NCBI GenBank assembly: GCA_037074705.1
Contig: CM073595.1
Span: 51,393,639 to 51,457,638 of the forward strand
Length of the DNA stretch: 64,000 bases
Source: Zhengitettix transpicula
Lineage: Eukaryota; Arthropoda; Insecta; Orthoptera; Tetrigidae
Reading direction: 5' to 3'
The notes beneath the pieces were generated by a model. It saw only the letters and a list, made by a program, of their open reading frames with translations, ran no database searches and was not told the origin of the DNA. The translations under genes were made by a program, and so were the position numbers. Shown piece after piece: positions 1 to 12,800 of the stretch (the stretch's first letter is position 1; each line of letters starts with the position of its first letter).

Positions 1-171
1 AATTCCTTATTAAAATTATGTATCTGACATACAATGTCACTGCTAGTAGTGTACATTCTTCTATGTTGTAAAATATTTTTCTCAATGTTTATATATTATT
101 TCATTCCTTTCATTTATTGTATTGGTATGTTTCTTATCTTAATTTTTTCCGATATACATTTGTTCTTTCAG

Positions 172-208
172 ATATTTAGCAAAATTAAGCACAGCTCAAG
201 ATAAGTAA
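172..208 (+). CDS. Candidate terminal exon of a gene lying to the left (weak)
   Basis: A pyrimidine-rich tract ending TTCTTTCAG at 163-171 precedes a short open stretch that reads YLAKLSTAQDK and stops at TAA 206-208. A codon split after its first base is needed at the acceptor. If real, this is the last coding exon of a plus-strand gene whose body is outside the window. The following 2.3 kb of gene-free AT-rich DNA with poly(A) signals and the convergent Nek8-type gene fit that reading. I do not recognise the peptide and it is too short to assign. Confidence 0.2.
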
Positions 209-713
209 ATATATAGATTTGCTATCATTTGGAGGTATGGTGTCATAATCCATCAATGCTGTATGCAACATTTGGAGGATTATTGGTGTGACAGTCTGAT
301 TTAGAATAGCCTTATGGCCAGTGTGCCAGTTCTTCGATCTTGTACTCTGATCATGAGAAGACAGTGTTCAATGTACTTCAGTATTATTCATTTTGCCCAC
401 CTGTGATACTTTATTATTCAATACCCAGTTGACAAAATTCACAATTTGCTTCTAATGGGTTGTTTTCAATTAACTTTGGCAACATAGAAACTATCTCAAT
501 TCACAAAATTTCTAGAAATTGAGTAGTTTACTACACAATATGTCAGATGGTCAAGAAAGGCATTATAGGTATTTTAGAAGATAAGTGTTGAATAGGAAAT
601 CATTTAAAACTTCAACAATGAAAACTTGGTCATGAGGAATGGAGAAAGAATTCCATGCTACGTAAATCAGGACCAACATTCCTGTAGCCGTGGACCACCT
701 TTGTTTTGCTTAT

Positions 714-735
714 TCTCTCTCTCTCTCTCTCTCTT
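714..735. repeat. (CT)n microsatellite
   Basis: About eleven CT units in an otherwise AT-rich sequence. Confidence 0.9.
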
Positions 736-1103
736 TGAAGATAATTTGTATTTAGATGTGAAAGTGGAGATAATTATCTCTTAAGTCAGTTGAATTTGGT
801 TTGTTTCTGAAAGAGTTTGAAAAGTCATGTTTTTACATCTGAATATTTGTTTTAATCTTTCTTCTTTTTATCATTCCATATTGCAAATGTAATCTCCAAG
901 AAATCTCTCACTTCAAAACCAAAATTGAAATGATTTGTAAAATTTCACATCTAATTTTGAATTGTGCTTCATACTCTTCTGTATAACTTTTGTATTTCAT
1001 ACAATAATTTAAACCATTTCAATTTTTGCATTAATAGAAAAATATTAAGATTTATTTGGTTCAATTACATATTTATCAACCCTGAAATAATTTTTGTTTG
1101 CAG

Positions 1104-1206
1104 CTATGCTGGGGTGAATGGCCAAAGTGGACAATTTCTTAAAGCTATTCCGTGGCCTTGTCATTCTTCAGTCCAGTGTGCTTATGACTACTGGACGGAG
1201 AACTGA
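1104..1206 (+). CDS. Candidate alternative terminal exon (weak)
   Basis: A strong acceptor (TTTTTGTTTGCAG at 1091-1103) is followed by 34 open codons ending in TGA at 1204-1206. The peptide begins YAGVNGQSGQFLKAIPWP and is cysteine- and tryptophan-containing. Its base composition is less AT-rich than its flanks. It could be a second terminal exon of the off-window plus-strand gene or a chance open stretch after an acceptor-like sequence. I do not recognise it. Confidence 0.2.
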
Positions 1207-2500
1207 TAAGGGCGTGTAATAGCAGTTTCAACATGGAAATTTTACCTTCTGACTGACTGAGAAATCATCACAAGATGAGATGAAATTGGTGGAGATTTTT
1301 TCAGAGAACTTTAGATCTGCAGTGGGTATTTTTATATATCCTAGATAATTTCTACTTTGTTAGAAGCCTATAAAAATTTATTAAGGAAAAAGACCCATTT
1401 ATTTTATATTGCTGAAAATGAACGTGCATGTAATTTGCACAATTTTGGAAGTTAAATGAGGCAGGAAATCGGTTGTGAAAACTATTATTTAGCTTTTCAT
1501 AAAAAGTTGGCTAGATTTTAATGTAACCCAATATTTTTAAATACTTTGAACTACTGATCCTGTGAATAAAAAGCTTTACTAACAGTTTTGAACTTTGCTT
1601 ATGTGGAAGCAGTTTTGACATATAAGGTTAATTTTTTTACTTACAATTTAAATAGCAAAATATTTATATTCTAATTTTTATAAATTACTTAAATTCTCAA
1701 CTGGAATTTGATTTTTAGGCTTCAGTGTTTTTAATATCTATATTGTTCACTAAATGAAAAAGTTCAAACAAATGCAATCTTCCTCAAAAATTGATTTTAG
1801 TGTTGCAATAAGAATGGGACTTTGACCCAAATTTTCATGCTCAAGTGAAAGACTTGTCCAGAGAATATTCTGAAATCTATAAATCTTTATCATCAAGGTT
1901 GTATTACAAAATATTTGCTTTGTATATTTATGAAAGTAGTCAACTTAAATTTGATAAATTAGAAAGAAATCTTCCTAATGTAATCGGAACTATTTTTTTT
2001 CATTGTCATCTACATGTATGCAATATTGAACTGAACAATGGTTTTCTTGGTTTGAAACGACGTAAATTTTTAGGGGTTGCTAGACCTATGATAGTAAGCA
2101 ATTAACATTTTTTAAAAAAACTTTGTATCTTGGCTTTTTTGTAATAGATTTTTTTGAAAGTTTATTAAAAATAGTTACTTTAAGAAACGAAAAATTCTAT
2201 AGAATCTATTTACTGCCATAGTAATTGTATTTTTTTTCAAGACTGAAGTAACTGACTTTTATTTAAAATGTAGTAAAATATGTCGTATAGTGATTCAAAG
2301 AACTATATTCTTTTTACTTTGATCTGTTTCTTGCCCAAGAATATCTGCGAACTGGAAAAATTGGAACTAGGTTAAAGTTTGTAATTTTAACACAAGACTT
2401 GTGAAAATAACCCATATTAAATCCTTTCCTTGTTAAGCCTTCTCCTTTTGCTTAGCTTGTACATGTGAATGTGAATAAAGTAATTTGTGTATAATCTTTG

Positions 2501-3519
2501 GTTATTGGTAATAGTTGAAATGAGAAATATTTTGAATTAAAATGGTCTAATAATGCATTAAAATATTAAATGTATTGTTTATACCAAAGAAAAATAGTTG
2601 TATGAAAAATACATTTGTAAATTAGAACAGATGTGAAACTTGTTATATATTTGGTATAATATGTAAATTATTTACCTAGTCTTGCATGGTTTTAAAAATA
2701 TAGATGAATTGGTATCAGAAAAGTGTAAATATTTTAATGAAAATTGCTATGAAAGCACCAGTAAATAATACTAAGAAATCTTTCCTCTTAAATTTGCTTT
2801 GTAAAACAACAAAATTGATTTACTTTCCCTTATATTTCAACTGTGAATTAAGTTCTTCAAAATACTTTAAGGAATACTTGGCAATAGGTTCAAATTCCAA
2901 AAGGGTGACATCTAAACTAAAACAGTCCTTTCCACGAGTTTTCAGATGTTGCCAATTCAACTTTAATCCAATCTGGCATCTGAAAATAAAGTTTTGTATA
3001 AGTATGTTGATTTTAATTTGTCTTCAATACAACTGAAACATTTTATGTTGAATGTTTCATTGTAAATTATGTGCTTTTGCCCATCCAAAAATGGAGGAAA
3101 TTATTTGAATCAAAGCTAAATTCTAAAGTGGGTAAGGGTATTATTTAATTGACAAAAGTTAATATAAGTTAAAGAGAAACTGGTGGCAACAAATTTTCCT
3201 TCCAATTCATTTCTCCACAGAAATCTCATAATTTGAAAGAAAATGTTATTTTTAAACTTTGGCATTTTCCAAAATTGTATAACAATTATGGTAAAGATTT
3301 CCAATGTATTGAGAGCAGTGTTCATGGGTGTGGAACTTTGGCTGTTGGTAAGCTTGAAAAGAGGAAACTAAGCTTTTTTCATATTTGTTTTAGAATTTTA
3401 AATATATATATTTAATGAAAATGCTTTGGTGACTACTTGTGTCTAAAACATGGTTCTATGTTAATGTGGTAAGCTTGAGTAGGTAGAAATTGCAATTGAT
3501 TATTGAAGCACAAGCCTTT
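2501..3519. other. Intergenic stretch or Nek8-type 3' UTR
   Basis: AT-rich sequence between two convergent ends. The minus-strand 3' UTR of the Nek8-type gene should enter from 3519 downward; an ATTAAA-like signal on the minus strand lies near 3410. The open frames here show no family resemblance and no good splice sites, so I annotate none. Confidence 0.4.
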
Positions 3520-6500
3520 TTATAATGAACAACTAGATAGTTTTACCTCTGTATCAATACTGCTGGCTTCACTTATTTCATTTGACTTATTTTCCTCTAG
3601 TTGTGCTAGTGGAGCTGTGGTATCAACAAGAATCATGATTCCATTTTCAAATATGTAAATTGCTGCTAAACTTAGAAACTGACCCATCTCTATCTGTGTT
3701 TGGGATGCATACAGCCTAAATAGAAATTCACACAATTATTTAAAAAGAATTGGTAACTATAATTAATTTAAATGCATATGAAGTGGGGTTATATATTTTA
3801 AAATCTGTGATTTCATGCTTAGATTTGAAAACTATATTTAAATGCTGAAATAGTTTTCTGTCTATGATATATATTGTGTTGTTACATTGTAAACCCAATG
3901 TATGAATCATTTTCCTATAACAAAGAAAAATCACTACTTAAAACACTCTATTAACAAAATTAAAGGCAGTCTCAGCAAGGAAAATTATAATATTAATATA
4001 AATCTTCATATTGTATTCAATGAGAAAACTAGTGCTCCATTTATTTGTTAAATTGTTTTATATTTGTAAATTTCATAATTAGCACATTTTGTTTTCTCAA
4101 TTATTGCTCTGTACTTTCTTCAATGTATTGCTTTGTACTTTTATTTGCTTATAAAATAAAATAATTAAATGAAAAATATGTGACTTAATTTATACTAATC
4201 AAGTTTCCTCAAAATATACTATTAAAATATGATAAATAAAATCAATTAACTGGATTTCATTGGTAAACATTTTAAAATAAAGAATATATACCCCACAATT
4301 AATTTATCACTTGGACAACTTTTTATTATGAAAATCAATTGAAATATATAAGAAGTGTATTAAATTGCCATGGCACAGTCTATTTGTAGCACAATTTATT
4401 GTGATATATATCATAAATAAAATATACAGTATAACACACTTCATAATTATTTGATTCAACCGAATAACTACATACGCTAATATTTCCTGAGGTTCCAATA
4501 CTGGTACGGACTGTTGGTTGCTCAAATTTTCCTGTGAACCTGCCTAAATCAAAATCAGTATAAGAGAATACATCAGATTTAAACAACAATCCAACATATA
4601 TAAATTACACAAGGCCAAATTAAAATAAAAACAACAATAGTACTGTGTGAAAAATAATATTTAATTAAAGTGGTTACTGTACCATTGCACTAAGAACAAG
4701 TTGAGTGCCCCATAGATACACAGCATTTGCATTAGTTCCTACTACAGTATATGATGGGCCACACTGCACCATCTGGAAGAAAAATCATATGGCAACTGTC
4801 ACAAAGTATTAAATCATAATATGGAACTCGTAGAACAGACTATAATTGTGATATACTATAAAATTGAACAAAATATGTGAACATTGAAGAATTTCTTCAC
4901 TGTTATATACAAATAAAAAGAATGAATGACACAAAAACTTCAGGAAATATCAAATAAATCACAGTTCAGAAATTATTTTCACGCACTGTTCTCACAGATA
5001 AATAATGTTGATCGATACAATGCTTGAACTAAAAAGTTTTCTCTATTCAAGGGTGCAAATTTTCATAGTCAGTTAAGACACAATCTCTGCTCCTCCTTGG
5101 TGCCCTTTCAATCCATAAAAATATGACAATCAATACCGCACTGAGAGTTCCATAACATTCTCTGCCACTTTACATCCATCAATCCCAATTAATACTTTAT
5201 ATTGCCTCACTTATACATTCCTGTATTTCACCATATACTGAATAAATAAATATAACCTCTTTGTCCTCTTTGTATCACCCTATATAATTATGAATAAATA
5301 ATATACCCTCTCTCTGGATTCATTCCAGTATTTCAGGGAAAGCTCAAATATGGATGACTGATTTGAAGTACTTACTGTGATAACTTTATCTGCCATAGTT
5401 TTCACAATTCCTGGATCAGATGGTTTTGTATGTCCATGTCCAAGCTGTCCATAATAATTACATCCAAGTGTAACAAGAGATCCATTTTCTATTAGGATGG
5501 CAGAATGTGTGATACCAAAGGATGCATCAACAACTTTTCCATTTACACATTTAACATGTTTCAAAGACATTGAAACATCTCCTTCCTACAAGTTTAACAT
5601 GTCTACATATTTAATCATGTATTATTAGTATCTGCATTTTAAATTTTTGTGATTTCAATAAACTAAGTTTTAATTTTAATGTGTGCAATCCACATAATTA
5701 TATATGTTGCTAAGAAAAATATCAATATATGAAAAAAATGATATACCACAAAATAGATACATTCACAATTTATCACTTAACATATTTAAGAATATTAAAT
5801 AGTTGTGCTTGATCAATATGCAAAATAAAGTTAAGCATATATTGATACATACTTTGGAAATAGTACCTAGCTTCTTTTGAGTGTTTCGACCACATGCCAT
5901 AAGAAGACCATCCACTGTTATCACAGCTGTGCAATCCAGACCAGTACGAATGACAGTAATGACCACAGACAGAGGAAGAGACACTTGCTGTGGTATGCAA
6001 CTAATTAAATAACTAATATTACTTAAAACTCCTTTTAATTAAAATCATACTTTACATTCAAATAAATGTTGAACTCATAAAGCTGAACAGCAATTGGAAA
6101 TTGGCATTCTTTTGAATCAAAAAATTGCAATAATTTAAGGGATAAGAAAAAGTACTCACAATGTTTTACAACATTCATCTGTGGTTATGTAGGCAAATAG
6201 AGCACAATTAAGAAATTTGTGGTTTTAACTTAGGAAGATCCTTTCCTTCACAAATAAAAGTGTTAATTATGAGAAAAATACTGAAGACAACTTTTAAAGA
6301 CTTAATCAGTGCTGAGTCACCACTGCACATTTAACAACAGAAAAAAAACACACACACACATAGTAAATAAGTATATACAATTATTAGAAAATAATATTCA
6401 ATATATTTAATATTCTCATTATACCTCATATGAACAGAAGTAAGCCATATTCATAAAAAAGGTGCCATCAGACTAAATTTGTTGCAGACTTTTAAGTGAT

Positions 6501-6934
6501 TACAGTTAAATTTTGATAATGTTTATTTAAAAAATTCCAAGGATTAAATAAATTGCTCAATTTTATTAAAAATAAATCAATTTGAATAAATAAACTATCT
6601 TTAAAAAATCTAGAAACACTAAAAATGAGTGCCCATGGAACTGTTATATGGAAGTGCAATCTTTATGATGATTTAAAATGATACAAGAATTTTATTGTAT
6701 GTTTATGTCCATGAAAAAAAAAGTGGCACTATGAAAAGTTACACATTGTCATAATATTCCACTTTTGGTCATCCTAGGTTGAGTTTTCCCAGTAGTCCTT
6801 CAAATAATTAGGAAAAATACTGGGAAGAAGCCCAAATTCAAAGCCAAATCACTTCCTTCCTTTTCCCTTAAAAATTACTAAGTAGTTGAGGAGTTTGAAT
6901 CCTGAGACTTTACAAAGCAGCAACACTTAATTTG

Positions 6935-6980
<46 letters not shown>

Positions 6981-9900
6981 AAAGTGAGTTATAAATTACA
7001 AGATACTTACTAATTGTTAAGAGATCCAAGACAAAGACTTCCATCTGATCCCTTTCCCCAAGTATACAGGTGCCCTTCTTCACTCAGTGCACATACATGT
7101 TTAGGTGCACAAGAAAGTTGTACAATATCAACACTTCGAAGTTTCTCTATAAATGATACAGTCAAAAGAAGGGATTATATAATTTAATAAATTGCAATAT
7201 TGTAGTTGTATGCATAATGTATAATACATATCCACACTCATAATTTATTACATAATTTCCTATATACATAATAAACAATATTGCTTGGAAAATATAAAAT
7301 TACTAACCTATTAGCGTTGGTTCTGAACAGTTGTTCCAGTCACCATGTCCAAGACATCCAGCACTTCCTTCTCCACAGGTCATTAACTTTCCTGATTCAA
7401 TGACAAAGATGCTGTAGGCATCACCTGCACCAACCCTGACAAAATTTAAATGATATGTTTCCTGCACATTTCTTGATTTAACGCTTTACTTTTTTAAATA
7501 TTCATTTAAATTTTTTACAAAACTTAGTGTATTCTGATTAAACATTAATCAGTTTTTCTATGATATTTAGTAATAAATTTGTTCCATGTCTAAATGGTAT
7601 TGGTTACAGTTATAAATTAGGTTTTCAGATATACTTCTTTCACTTAAACATGTAATAGCCCTTTTTTACCATTAGCATTAATTATGGTATGAACAATTTC
7701 TACATTTTCTCCCTCCCAAATTTGAATCATGTTCATTTAATATCTGACCTCTCCTCCTATCAATTATAAATATTCAGTAATATTCTTAATTGTGTTAAAA
7801 AGAAGAAGAAATAGTGTATATAATCAATATACACTTTTTACAGATATAATTTTAAGTCATATAAATTAAAGCATAAATATTTGCTAAAATTATTATATTG
7901 AAAGAAGTGTTTTTCTATAGCTTGTTTTCACTTATACAACTATTTTTCCTTATATAATAATTTATTTTCCATTTGATATTCTCAAATTATAAAGCAGAAA
8001 TATTTTTGTGCCTTTTAATGACAGATATTATTTATTACCTCTAAAATACATTAATTTTATGAATACACTATTAATCTTACAAATTATAAATTAAACTATG
8101 TAATGAATAAGTAGAACAGAGAACATAAACACTAAAAACCTTTAATTAAAGTCTATTTCATACACAAGAAAAAAGAAAAGAAAGAAATAGTTAAAAACAT
8201 TTACAAAAGGAAGAAAACTTTACCTATTAACTGTAGTACCCTTCAAAGTATCAACACGAATAGGATCATGAGTCCATGCTTTGCTATCACCAATACCTAA
8301 CTGTCCTTTATTATTGTCTCCCCAAGCGTAAGCAACAAACTCTGAAAATGAGAAGTAAATTAAGGATTTTTTTTTAATTTGAATAAATTGAATATTAATT
8401 TTATAATACCAGAAGTAATTGCTACAACATGGGACTTTCCCACGGCTACTTCCTTAATTTGGATTCTAACTGGTAGTTGAATTGGTTTCATGGAGAAGGT
8501 ATGCCCTTGAATGCACAGCTCATAAAGAACTGACCTGCAAATCATGAATGCTTTTATTAAATAATTAAAAAGTTTATCAATATTCCTATCACAGTAAAAT
8601 ATTATTATATCTTTTTCTGATTTTTGTATTAACTAACAGCTTACATCATATTAATCAAAGTTTTAACTGATGGTTAACTGTAGAATTTAAAAGTAATTTT
8701 TTTTGTATACTCACTGGTTGCAGAATGATCAACCACTTATAAATGGATTGTTGAGATACTCATTGTGTATTTAGATAACTAATCCAGTTAATTTACCGCA
8801 TATTGAATTTTAAGAACACAGTGAATATTGCAACAAATAAATGTAAAAAAAATCATTTTTAATAAAGGAAAATTGTTTTTAAATAAAGCGAAACCTTAAA
8901 TTTCATCAACTTTTTATTTATGAAAAAAATTTTACATGTCAAAAATAAATATTTTTTTCCCCCATAAATAAAAAGTTGACGAAATTTAAGGTTTTGCTTT
9001 AATTAAGAAATGTTTCACTCGTCTGCTATACAACATAATTGTGGAATATTGTTTGTATCTGCTTTACATGTAATAATACCTATATGTTTTCAATTTTCTG
9101 AGATTCGTTTACATTACAGCCATATATAAAAGCTAATAAAATAGCTGTGATCAAACCTTGTATTATGATTAGGAAGATCTGGGGCTTCTTCTAAAAGAGG
9201 TGGAATTCGGAATTCAATTATATCACCAGCAGAAGGTCTTAGCATTGGATCCCTTTTAAGAAGATCATTCACAAGTTTGCGAAGCCCTATTGAATATATA
9301 AGAGGCAAAGGTTGGAACTGACCCTGTGAATAATGAATTAATTGGTTAAAACATTGTGCAAATATTGTCTAAACTCATTTAAACATTAGCTCAATGTTGT
9401 AGTAAAATGTTTCAGAAACTATTTCTCATGTTAAAATGTATGTTCAATATGAAGTCTATGAATGTGTCTCTTCTATATATTTCTTAAAGAATAAATAAAT
9501 AATATCAACATACATTACAATGTATTTACACAATTTTATTCACACAATTAAATACATTCTATTTTTGCAAACTTTCTTACCCTCATTATTTTATTAACAA
9601 GTGCAGGAAGATTTGAACCCTCAAAAGTTTTCTGAAGGCATGCCATCTCATATAGTATACATCCTAATGCCCAGATATCTGATTTCTCTCCATACTGCTT
9701 TCCTTCACACTGCAAAATATTTTATATAAATGAATAAATAATCTAAAATCATGGAAACCTGCTATTAATTTGGGTAAGATGATCCTTGAGGACCAGTGTC
9801 ACCATGTTGTGACATGGTCCACTGGCCCTCAATTTCAGGTAAGTCATTGACTTACTGTTTCTGATTCCTGTGTGTCTTAATTATATATAAGAAACAAAAT

Positions 9901-11910
9901 ATTTACCATTTCTGGGCTTATATAGTATGGTGTTCCCAAGACAGTATGAGCTTGACCTCTGGTTGACATAACTTTAGAAATGCCGAAGTCTCCCACTTTT
10001 ATTTCTTTTCTTTTGGTAAGAAAAACATTTGCAGTTTTTAAGTCTCTGTTAATATGTAACAATACACTTCAATTTCACACTTATATAAATATAACGATAA
10101 TCTGCCAACATGTGTATTGGTACATATAAAACATTTTACCTGTGAAGTATATTATGTTGGTGCATATAGTGAATTGCTGATACAATTTGTAGAAATAAAG
10201 TAAGTATTTCTCTTTCTGGAAGTCTTGTTGTTTGCTGTGCTAACATTTTAGCTAAAGTGCCACCATCTGCATATTCCATTTCTATCATCAGAACACCATC
10301 ATGTTCATAGCTTCCCATGTACCTATGGATTATAAAAGACAAATATGTTTAATTAAGCAATTACCTTCAAAAATTTAGTCAGTTTCATCAAAATTCAGAG
10401 TTTAATATATGTGCTCTCACTACTTGTAATTTATGATTTTTTTACACCTTTACATATATTTAATTTAAGAAGAGAGTTTTAGTCACTTATCAATTAATTC
10501 TGAAAACAGATTTTATATTTATTATAATTTCTGTAAAATTCAACACTCATTGAAGCCAAGTGTCACAATATGATGTATGGAATATGGACTATTACTTATA
10601 CAATACCAAGGAAAATTGAAATTGAGGCTAAAGCACATGCTGGCAAGACTATTGAAAAATAAATATTTTGTGCAAAAAAAACAAATGGTTCTGCTTGCTT
10701 ATATGTTGCATAATAAATTATTATGTATAGTTTCATTATAATTTGAATGCCATTTGAAAATCTTAAATTACTTTTCAATTTAATGATAAGTACACAAACT
10801 CTTCAGGGAATCTTGAATTGCAATTAAATTTTAAAGATGTACCTAATAATATTTGGATGGTGTAAGACTGAAAGAACTTGGACTTCATTCAGTGCAGCTT
10901 GCCTTTCTACTGCTGTTAATTCGGTCATATTCACCTCTTTGATAACAACCAAAACATCTTCACTAAGCTTATGGTATAATACAGCTGTACCAAATGCGCC
11001 TAGAAAATAGTACTTGACAATGTATTAGTCAAACTGAAAGACACATTCCATACTCTGTTAAAAAGTGATTATATATATAAAAAATCAGCATTTTATTTCA
11101 ATCATATTAATAATAGAAATTGCTATTCTATTATATTCTTGAGCAACTACAAAATGTATGATATGGAGAGTGTGACAATGTAGACATATTATCTTAACCA
11201 GTATCAAACATGAAATACATCATTGTCCTTATCCTGTTTTTTAATATTAAAAAAAGTCATCTGTTTTATATGAATTGCATTAGGAGCTTTTAGCTACTGC
11301 CAGTTTCAAGTGGAAACCTTCAAATACATTTCACACCACAGTAGCACTTTTAAATTTTTTTTAAAAAAAATTGAAAATAACGTAGCTGAAAGCTCCTAAT
11401 GCAATTCATGTAAAATACACGAGTTTTTTAACAGATAAAAACAGGATGACAATGTGATTTTTTAACTGCCTTATCCAGTTAAAATTTGAAGATGTATAAC
11501 ATTTTTGTTTAATGGAAAGAAAATTTGAGATCATACAATTTAAAATAAATGCCATTTGATCCAGTTTTTTATTTGAAAAATGTGATGGAAGAACAAATAT
11601 ACGTCTATTTTTAATATCTCATGTAAATAGCAAGATGTATTTTTTCATAAAACTTTTATTACAAGATACAAATTATTATGTAAAATAAAGAACTAAAAAA
11701 ATTATGTCTAGGCAACAAATGAACAAAGTCATCCTGATAGGATAACGATATGATCTTTATTTAATTATTATTACTTAAGAAATCTTGTCAAAAATACTTA
11801 ATAGTATTGAACTCAAAAATATGCATTATAAGAAAATAGTTGACCATCAAACCTTTTCCAACAACCCTAATTTTCCTATATCCATTCAATATGCTTCCAT
11901 TTGGTTGCAT
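3520..11910 (-). CDS. Nek8: NIMA-related Ser/Thr kinase with C-terminal RCC1 repeats (Nek8 type)
   Basis: Fifteen coding exons join in frame: 11910-11853, 10999-10843, 10322-10140, 10045-9907, 9709-9581, 9323-9157, 8534-8410, 8341-8224, 7435-7308, 7146-7011, 6000-5853, 5585-5376, 4772-4683, 4543-4476, 3715-3520. All introns are GT-AG, and the protein is 683 residues, close to vertebrate NEK8. The kinase domain covers about 11-270: glycine loop VGKGAFGTAV at 17-26, lysine 40, glutamate 58, HRD 132-134, DFG 152-154, SPE 176-178. SDIWALGC and [10 protein letters not shown] match NEK8 better than NEK9 (which has GDYG where this has GDFG). RCC1-type blades (for example [28 protein letters not shown]) span about 290-600. 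A tail of about 80 residues follows. NEK8 family members act at the ciliary inversin compartment and NEK9 in mitosis; either role is inferred here. The exon at 6000 needs acceptor AATTAG; the nearer CACAG breaks the frame. The last exon is read through to TAA; a further 3' exon is possible. Confidence 0.92.
6937..6978. repeat. (AT)n microsatellite in a Nek8-type intron
   Basis: About twenty AT units just downstream, in gene direction, of the exon at 7146-7011. Confidence 0.95.
8881..9004. mobile_element. Short palindromic element (MITE-like) in a Nek8-type intron
   Basis: Arms at about 8884-8921 and 8963-9000 are reverse complements with few mismatches (AAAGCGAAACCTTAAATTTC against GAAATTTAAGGTTTTGCTTT), around an AT-rich centre of about 40 bp. 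It has no coding capacity. The layout suggests a miniature foldback element; I do not know the family and see no clear target-site duplication. Confidence 0.7.
9786..9832. repeat. 47-bp near-perfect hairpin in a Nek8-type intron
   Basis: TTGAGGACCAGTG opens the sequence and CACTGGCCCTCAA closes it, with ACCATGT and ACATGGT inside. It is markedly more GC-rich than the surrounding intron. It could be a deletion derivative of an inverted-repeat transposon, or a transcribed hairpin. Confidence 0.7.
11221..11454. mobile_element. Palindromic foldback element in the first mapped Nek8-type intron
   Basis: The left arm (about 11221-11303, containing GAATTGCATTAGGAGCTTTT) and the right arm (about 11380-11454, containing AAAGCTCCTAATGCAATTC) are inverted copies, diverged by small indels. 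The central 75 bp is not palindromic. It carries no open frame, no recognised family hallmark and no CTGANGA core. Confidence 0.7.
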
Positions 11911-12800
11911 GATTCTGCACTAATTTGTTGCTTTAGTGTGCAGTAATTTGTCTGGAAAGTTAAATAATAATGTTTATTATAAATAATCGCAATACTTTCA
12001 AATTACAATAAATTTAATTTTATATTATATAAATATTGAAATATAAAAGGATATTTTACTTTAAAACATATTCCAGGTGAACAATTATGAGATACTGATG
12101 AAACCATTTTTGTACAAAGCGGATTTATTTTTTAAAGCTGCTAACATTATTTTCTTAGCTTATGTGTTTAGTCATATGAAACTACCACCATGTAAAGCAT
12201 CAAGAGTTTCTGTTGAATTCAATCTTTGGCACTTGTGCTACAAATAATATTTAAGGAATTATTATTAGGGAGGAAATTATTAATATAAATTATACATGTA
12301 CTCCCTGTGTGTTCCTCACTATCAACTGCTAAATCAACGTGATCAGTAATAAATTCAATTTAACAATAAAATAGCAAATGTGCTGGCAAGCATAAAGTGA
12401 AGCGCTTTCTTGGTGAACACAAATTATTAAGCGAAAGTAGCCAAGTAAACGGATGGTTATTGCAGAGAGAGAGAGAGTAATGTGGTGGAATTCGAAAGAT
12501 TACCTTATGAAACCTTCCAGTCTTAGTATGAAAGCCTATAACACTGCATTGCAGGTGACAAATTGCGACGAAGCCCGAGCGTCATACTTGGTTACTTCCC
12601 ACGCGTGTGTTAACGCAACTGGTAGGCATGGTTACGGATCGTTAACTTATGTTTTGCACGTAGAGAAATCGTTCGCTTTTCCATCACTTGAATGAGTAAT
12701 CATCGTTAATTAAAACAGTATTCACGCGTTTTGTAGCAGTCTTTAAGAACAGTTAGCAAAGGCGGATGCGCTTGAATACAATAGAGCGCGTTTTCGTTGA
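11911..12800 (-). promoter_or_regulatory. Candidate upstream/promoter region of the Nek8-type gene
   Basis: The coding ATG at 11910-11908 is preceded on the minus strand by TTAGTGCAG, so a separate 5' UTR exon further upstream is likely. From about 12390 to 12800 the sequence becomes richer in CpG, with two ACGCGT palindromes near 12600 and 12722 and a short GA run near 12465. This is the nearest CpG-rich patch upstream and so a reasonable promoter candidate. No TATA box or mapped start supports it directly. Confidence 0.3.

Larger units (their letters stand above)
209..2500 (+). other. Gene-free AT-rich stretch, possibly a 3' UTR
   Basis: No convincing coding exon fills this stretch. Two AATAAA signals are present, at 1565-1570 and 2474-2479. 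The second is followed by a GT-rich segment (TTTGTGTATAATC and TTTGGTTATTGG), the usual layout of an insect cleavage and polyadenylation site. A CT dinucleotide run lies at 714-735. One possible alternative terminal exon at 1104-1206 is listed separately. Reading this as the 3' UTR of an off-window gene is inference. Confidence 0.3.

Noticed and set aside
5773..6000. Alternative reading of the Nek8-type exon in the HTTASVSSS frame
   Set aside because: The frame reached through acceptor AATTAG continues the RCC1 pattern ([19 protein letters not shown]) and fits the upstream phase.
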